Of a stretch of DNA of 34,147 nt, positions 31,873 to 34,147 are shown piece by piece; position 1 is the stretch's first letter, and each line of letters opens with the position of its first letter. The position numbers were made by a program, and so were the translations under genes. Origin of the DNA: Candidatus Nitrosopumilus sp. (GTDB lineage: Archaea > Thermoproteota > Nitrososphaeria > Nitrososphaerales > Nitrosopumilaceae); assembly GCA_028448965.1 (NCBI GenBank), contig JAONQT010000006.1, positions 1 through 34,147 on the forward strand, in the 5' to 3' direction. Under the pieces are notes generated by a model, which saw only the letters and a list, made by a program, of their open reading frames with translations, was not told where the DNA came from and searched no databases.

Positions 31873-33747
31873 TTAGTTAGTTTTAGTTTCTTCAGTTGAG
31901 TCTGATTTGGTAGTTTGTCCATCTGTACCTTGTTGTCCATCTGTACCTTGTTGTCCATCTGTACCTTGTTGTCCATCTGTACCTGGAGGTGGTGTAGCAT
32001 TTTTGTAAAGTTCTGTAGTTACTTCGTTAACTAAAGTTTGAAGTGCTTCAAGCTTAGGTTTTAATTCAGATGGTTCTTTATCCAAAACTTCTTTCACTTC
32101 TTTTACTGCATCAGTAATTTTAATTCCTTGTTCTTGTGAAATTTTATCTTTTAAATCATGATTTACTAATTTTTCAGTAGTATAGATATAACTCTCAGCT
32201 TCGTTTTTAATATCAATTTTTTCTTTCTTAATTTTATCTTCATCAGAAAACTTTTCAGCATCTTCTTTTAATTTTTCAATTTCTTCTGGAGATAATTTTG
32301 AATTAGATTCAATAGTAATTTTTGCTTCTTTTTGTGTACCAAGATCTTTTGCTGTAACATTGATAATTCCATTTGCATCAATATCAAATTTAACTTCTAT
32401 TTGTGGAACTCCTCTTGGAGCGGGTGGTAAATCGGTAAGATTGAAACTTCCTAATGAAACGTTATCAGTTGCCATTGGTCTTTCTCCTTGAACAACATGA
32501 ATAGTTACAGCTGTTTGATTATCAGCAGCTGTTGTGAAAACTTTACCTTTAGAAGTTGGAATAGTTGTATTTCTTTCAATTAGTGGTTCCCTTACACCAC
32601 CTAATGTTTCAATTCCTAATGTTAAAGGTGTTACATCTAGTAAAACAATATCACTGGTTACATCACCAGCAATGATTCCTGCCTGAATTGCAGCACCCAT
32701 TGCAACCGCTTCCATAGGATCAACACCAGATTCAGTTTCTTGTCCAACAACTTCACTAACAAATTTTTTGACTAAAGGAATTCTTGTTGGTCCACCTACC
32801 ATGACAATTTTATTAATATCAGAATTTGATAATTTTGCATCTTCTAATGCTTTTATTATTGAAGGCTTACATCTATCAACAATTGGTCCAATTAATTCAT
32901 CTAATTTAGCTCTTGTAATTCTTAATTCAAGATTTTTAGCACCTGCAGAAGGATCATGTGCAATAAATGGTAAATTTATATCAGTTTCCATAACTGTGGA
33001 TAATTCAATTTTTGCTTTTTCACAAGCCTCTCTAATTCTTGTCATTGCAGTTGAATCAGAAGTTAAATCAACACCCTCCTTTTTCTTAAATTCATCTACA
33101 ACATAATCAATTAGAACTTTATCCATATCCGTTCCACCTAATTTAGTATCTCCAGATGTACTAAGTACTTCAAAGACACCACCACCCATTTCCATTATAG
33201 TGACATCTAATGTACCACCACCAAAATCAAAAACGAGTATTTTCATATCTTGTTTAGCTTTATCTAATCCAAATGCCAAGGATGCAGCAGTTGGTTCATT
33301 AATAATTCTAACAACATCAAGACCAGCAATAGTTCCAGCATCTTTAGTAGCTTGACGTTGATTATCATCAAAATATGCAGGAACTGTAATTACTACTTTT
33401 TCAATTGGTTCGCCAACAAATGCTTCTGCATCTTTTTTAATTTTTTGAAGAATAAATGCAGAAATTTGTTGAGGTTTGTATTGTTTATCTAAAATTTTAA
33501 AAGTTTCATCAGAACCCATTTTTCTTTTAGCAGCGACAATAGTATTATCTGGATTTGTAACAGCTTGTCTTCTAGCAGGCTCACCAACTAAAAGTTCACC
33601 ATCCTTACTAAATGCAACAACAGATGGAAATGCTTTACCACCAACAGTTGCTCCCTCAGCAGCTGGAATAATAGTTGGTTTTCCACCCATTACAACTGCT
33701 GCTGCAGAATTACTTGTTCCTAAGTCAATACCAATAATTTTAGTCAT
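31873..33747 (-). CDS. dnaK: chaperone DnaK (Hsp70)
   Basis: A 624-residue Hsp70 starting [18 protein letters not shown]. It shows the ATPase domain (to about 365) with [32 protein letters not shown] and [10 protein letters not shown], the linker [12 protein letters not shown], and the substrate-binding domain with a helical lid. The C-terminal tail is a Gly/Gln-rich repeat GTDGQQ (about four copies) from an 18-bp DNA repeat. ATG at 33747 is the family start; an in-frame ATG at 33756 adds three residues, and a Shine-Dalgarno GAGG (33763-33760) does not clearly choose between them. It overlaps the end of grpE. Hsp70 in archaea is generally viewed as acquired from bacteria. Confidence 0.97.
   Translation of the reverse strand: MTKIIGIDLGTSNSAAAVVMGGKPTIIPAAEGATVGGKAFPSVVAFSKDGELLVGEPARRQAVTNPDNTIVAAKRKMGSDETFKILDKQYKPQQISAFILQKIKKDAEAFVGEPIEKVVITVPAYFDDNQRQATKDAGTIAGLDVVRIINEPTAASLAFGLDKAKQDMKILVFDFGGGTLDVTIMEMGGGVFEVLSTSGDTKLGGTDMDKVLIDYVVDEFKKKEGVDLTSDSTAMTRIREACEKAKIELSTVMETDINLPFIAHDPSAGAKNLELRITRAKLDELIGPIVDRCKPSIIKALEDAKLSNSDINKIVMVGGPTRIPLVKKFVSEVVGQETESGVDPMEAVAMGAAIQAGIIAGDVTSDIVLLDVTPLTLGIETLGGVREPLIERNTTIPTSKGKVFTTAADNQTAVTIHVVQGERPMATDNVSLGSFNLTDLPPAPRGVPQIEVKFDIDANGIINVTAKDLGTQKEAKITIESNSKLSPEEIEKLKEDAEKFSDEDKIKKEKIDIKNEAESYIYTTEKLVNHDLKDKISQEQGIKITDAVKEVKEVLDKEPSELKPKLEALQTLVNEVTTELYKNATPPPGTDGQQGTDGQQGTDGQQGTDGQTTKSDSTEETKTN
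31917..31984. repeat. 18-bp tandem repeat in the dnaK tail
   Basis: GTCCATCTGTACCTTGTT occurs three times in full (31917-31934, 31935-31952, 31953-31970), identical each time, followed by 14 matching bases. It is in frame and encodes repeats of GTDGQQ in DnaK. Perfect identity suggests recent expansion by slippage. Confidence 0.9.
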
Positions 33748-34147
33748 TTTTATCATTATCCTCTTTTTTTGAAATTTCTACTAGCGTAGGTCTTATGGTC
33801 TTCTCATGAGAAATATATCCCTTCCTGATCTCTTTAGTGATTGTATTATCATCTAAAGTAGGATCAGAGATTATAGAAATAGCCTCATGGAAATTTGGAT
33901 CAAAAATTTCACCTAATGCCTCAATAGGTGTAACATTATATTTTTGCATTAGTGATTCCATGTTTTTTAAAATCGAATTTAAACCATCTGCATTAATTTT
34001 ACTTTCAGATATTACTTCTTTAGCTCGTATAAAATCATCATAAATTTTGATAAAATCCAACATAAATTCATTAATTTTAGAATTAACACCATATTCAATA
34101 TTAGATTGTGTTTTTTTACTAAGATTTTGAAAATCTGCTAATACATG
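33740..34147 (-). CDS. grpE: nucleotide exchange factor GrpE, N-terminus cut by window edge
   Basis: The frame is open from the window edge to the stop at 33740, 135 residues visible. It begins [13 protein letters not shown], the typical start of the GrpE core helix (usually YLADFxNYRKR), continues through a long helix, and ends in the small beta domain [20 protein letters not shown] and [19 protein letters not shown]. GrpE releases ADP from DnaK. The true start lies beyond the window; internal ATG at 34063 is not the start because the GrpE pattern continues upstream. It overlaps dnaK by 8 nt, so the two are coupled. Confidence 0.93.
   Translation of the reverse strand, partial: HVLADFQNLSKKTQSNIEYGVNSKINEFMLDFIKIYDDFIRAKEVISESKINADGLNSILKNMESLMQKYNVTPIEALGEIFDPNFHEAISIISDPTLDDNTITKEIRKGYISHEKTIRPTLVEISKKEDNDKND

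Noticed and set aside
1-34147. tRNA genes, rRNA, CRISPR arrays, insertion sequences, integrases or attachment sites
   Set aside because: No T-loop/acceptor patterns, spaced repeats, transposase or recombinase motifs were seen by eye; a tRNA with an intron could still be missed.

Overview
This looks like a chromosomal stretch of an AT-rich archaeon, most likely a marine ammonia-oxidising thaumarchaeon (Nitrosopumilus-like). The reasons are the combination of archaeal pelota, Cdc48, GatD/GatE, a tetraether synthase (Tes), archaeal SRP RNA and AglB with a bacterial-type GrpE-DnaK-DnaJ set; very low GC; frequent TTG/GTG starts; and TATA (box A) elements about 26 nt before many start codons, meaning leaderless mRNAs. 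No amo or other diagnostic marker is inside the window, so the genus is an inference.

Region 1 (1-12428) is a surface-glycan island: a PhyH-like oxygenase cut by the left edge, two tandem small membrane paralogues, an RmlA-type sugar nucleotidyltransferase, a NodB-type deacetylase, a capsule-type biosynthesis protein, GDP-mannose 4,6-dehydratase, two short SDR epimerases, a CapD/PseB-like dehydratase, a methyltransferase-like protein and two glycosyltransferases. Strand changes often and the DNA is extremely AT-rich. It leads into aglB (12583-14727), the oligosaccharyltransferase that would put such glycans on secreted or S-layer proteins.

Region 2 (14780-18993) holds tes (membrane-spanning tetraether lipids), a divergent trmB-dtxR regulator pair facing tes across a short intergenic region with a GC-rich inverted repeat, a 54-residue zinc protein, a YjbQ-family gene, a C/D box guide RNA on the minus strand, and an unknown conserved-looking gene.

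Region 3 (19026-30221) is housekeeping: pelota, CutA, a site-2 protease, TtuA/NcsA tRNA thiolase, SRP 7S RNA, acylphosphatase, ribosomal protein L2, Cdc48, GatD-GatE and a second 54-residue Cys protein. Region 4 (30218-34147, minus) is the chaperone cluster grpE-dnaK-dnaJ followed by a HAD nucleotidase.

No gene-free stretch longer than 300 bases remains unexplained: the longest, 22580-22955, is filled by SRP RNA. I saw no tRNA, rRNA, CRISPR array, insertion sequence or integrase. Several start codons were moved from the longest possible frame because the promoter lies inside the longer version.
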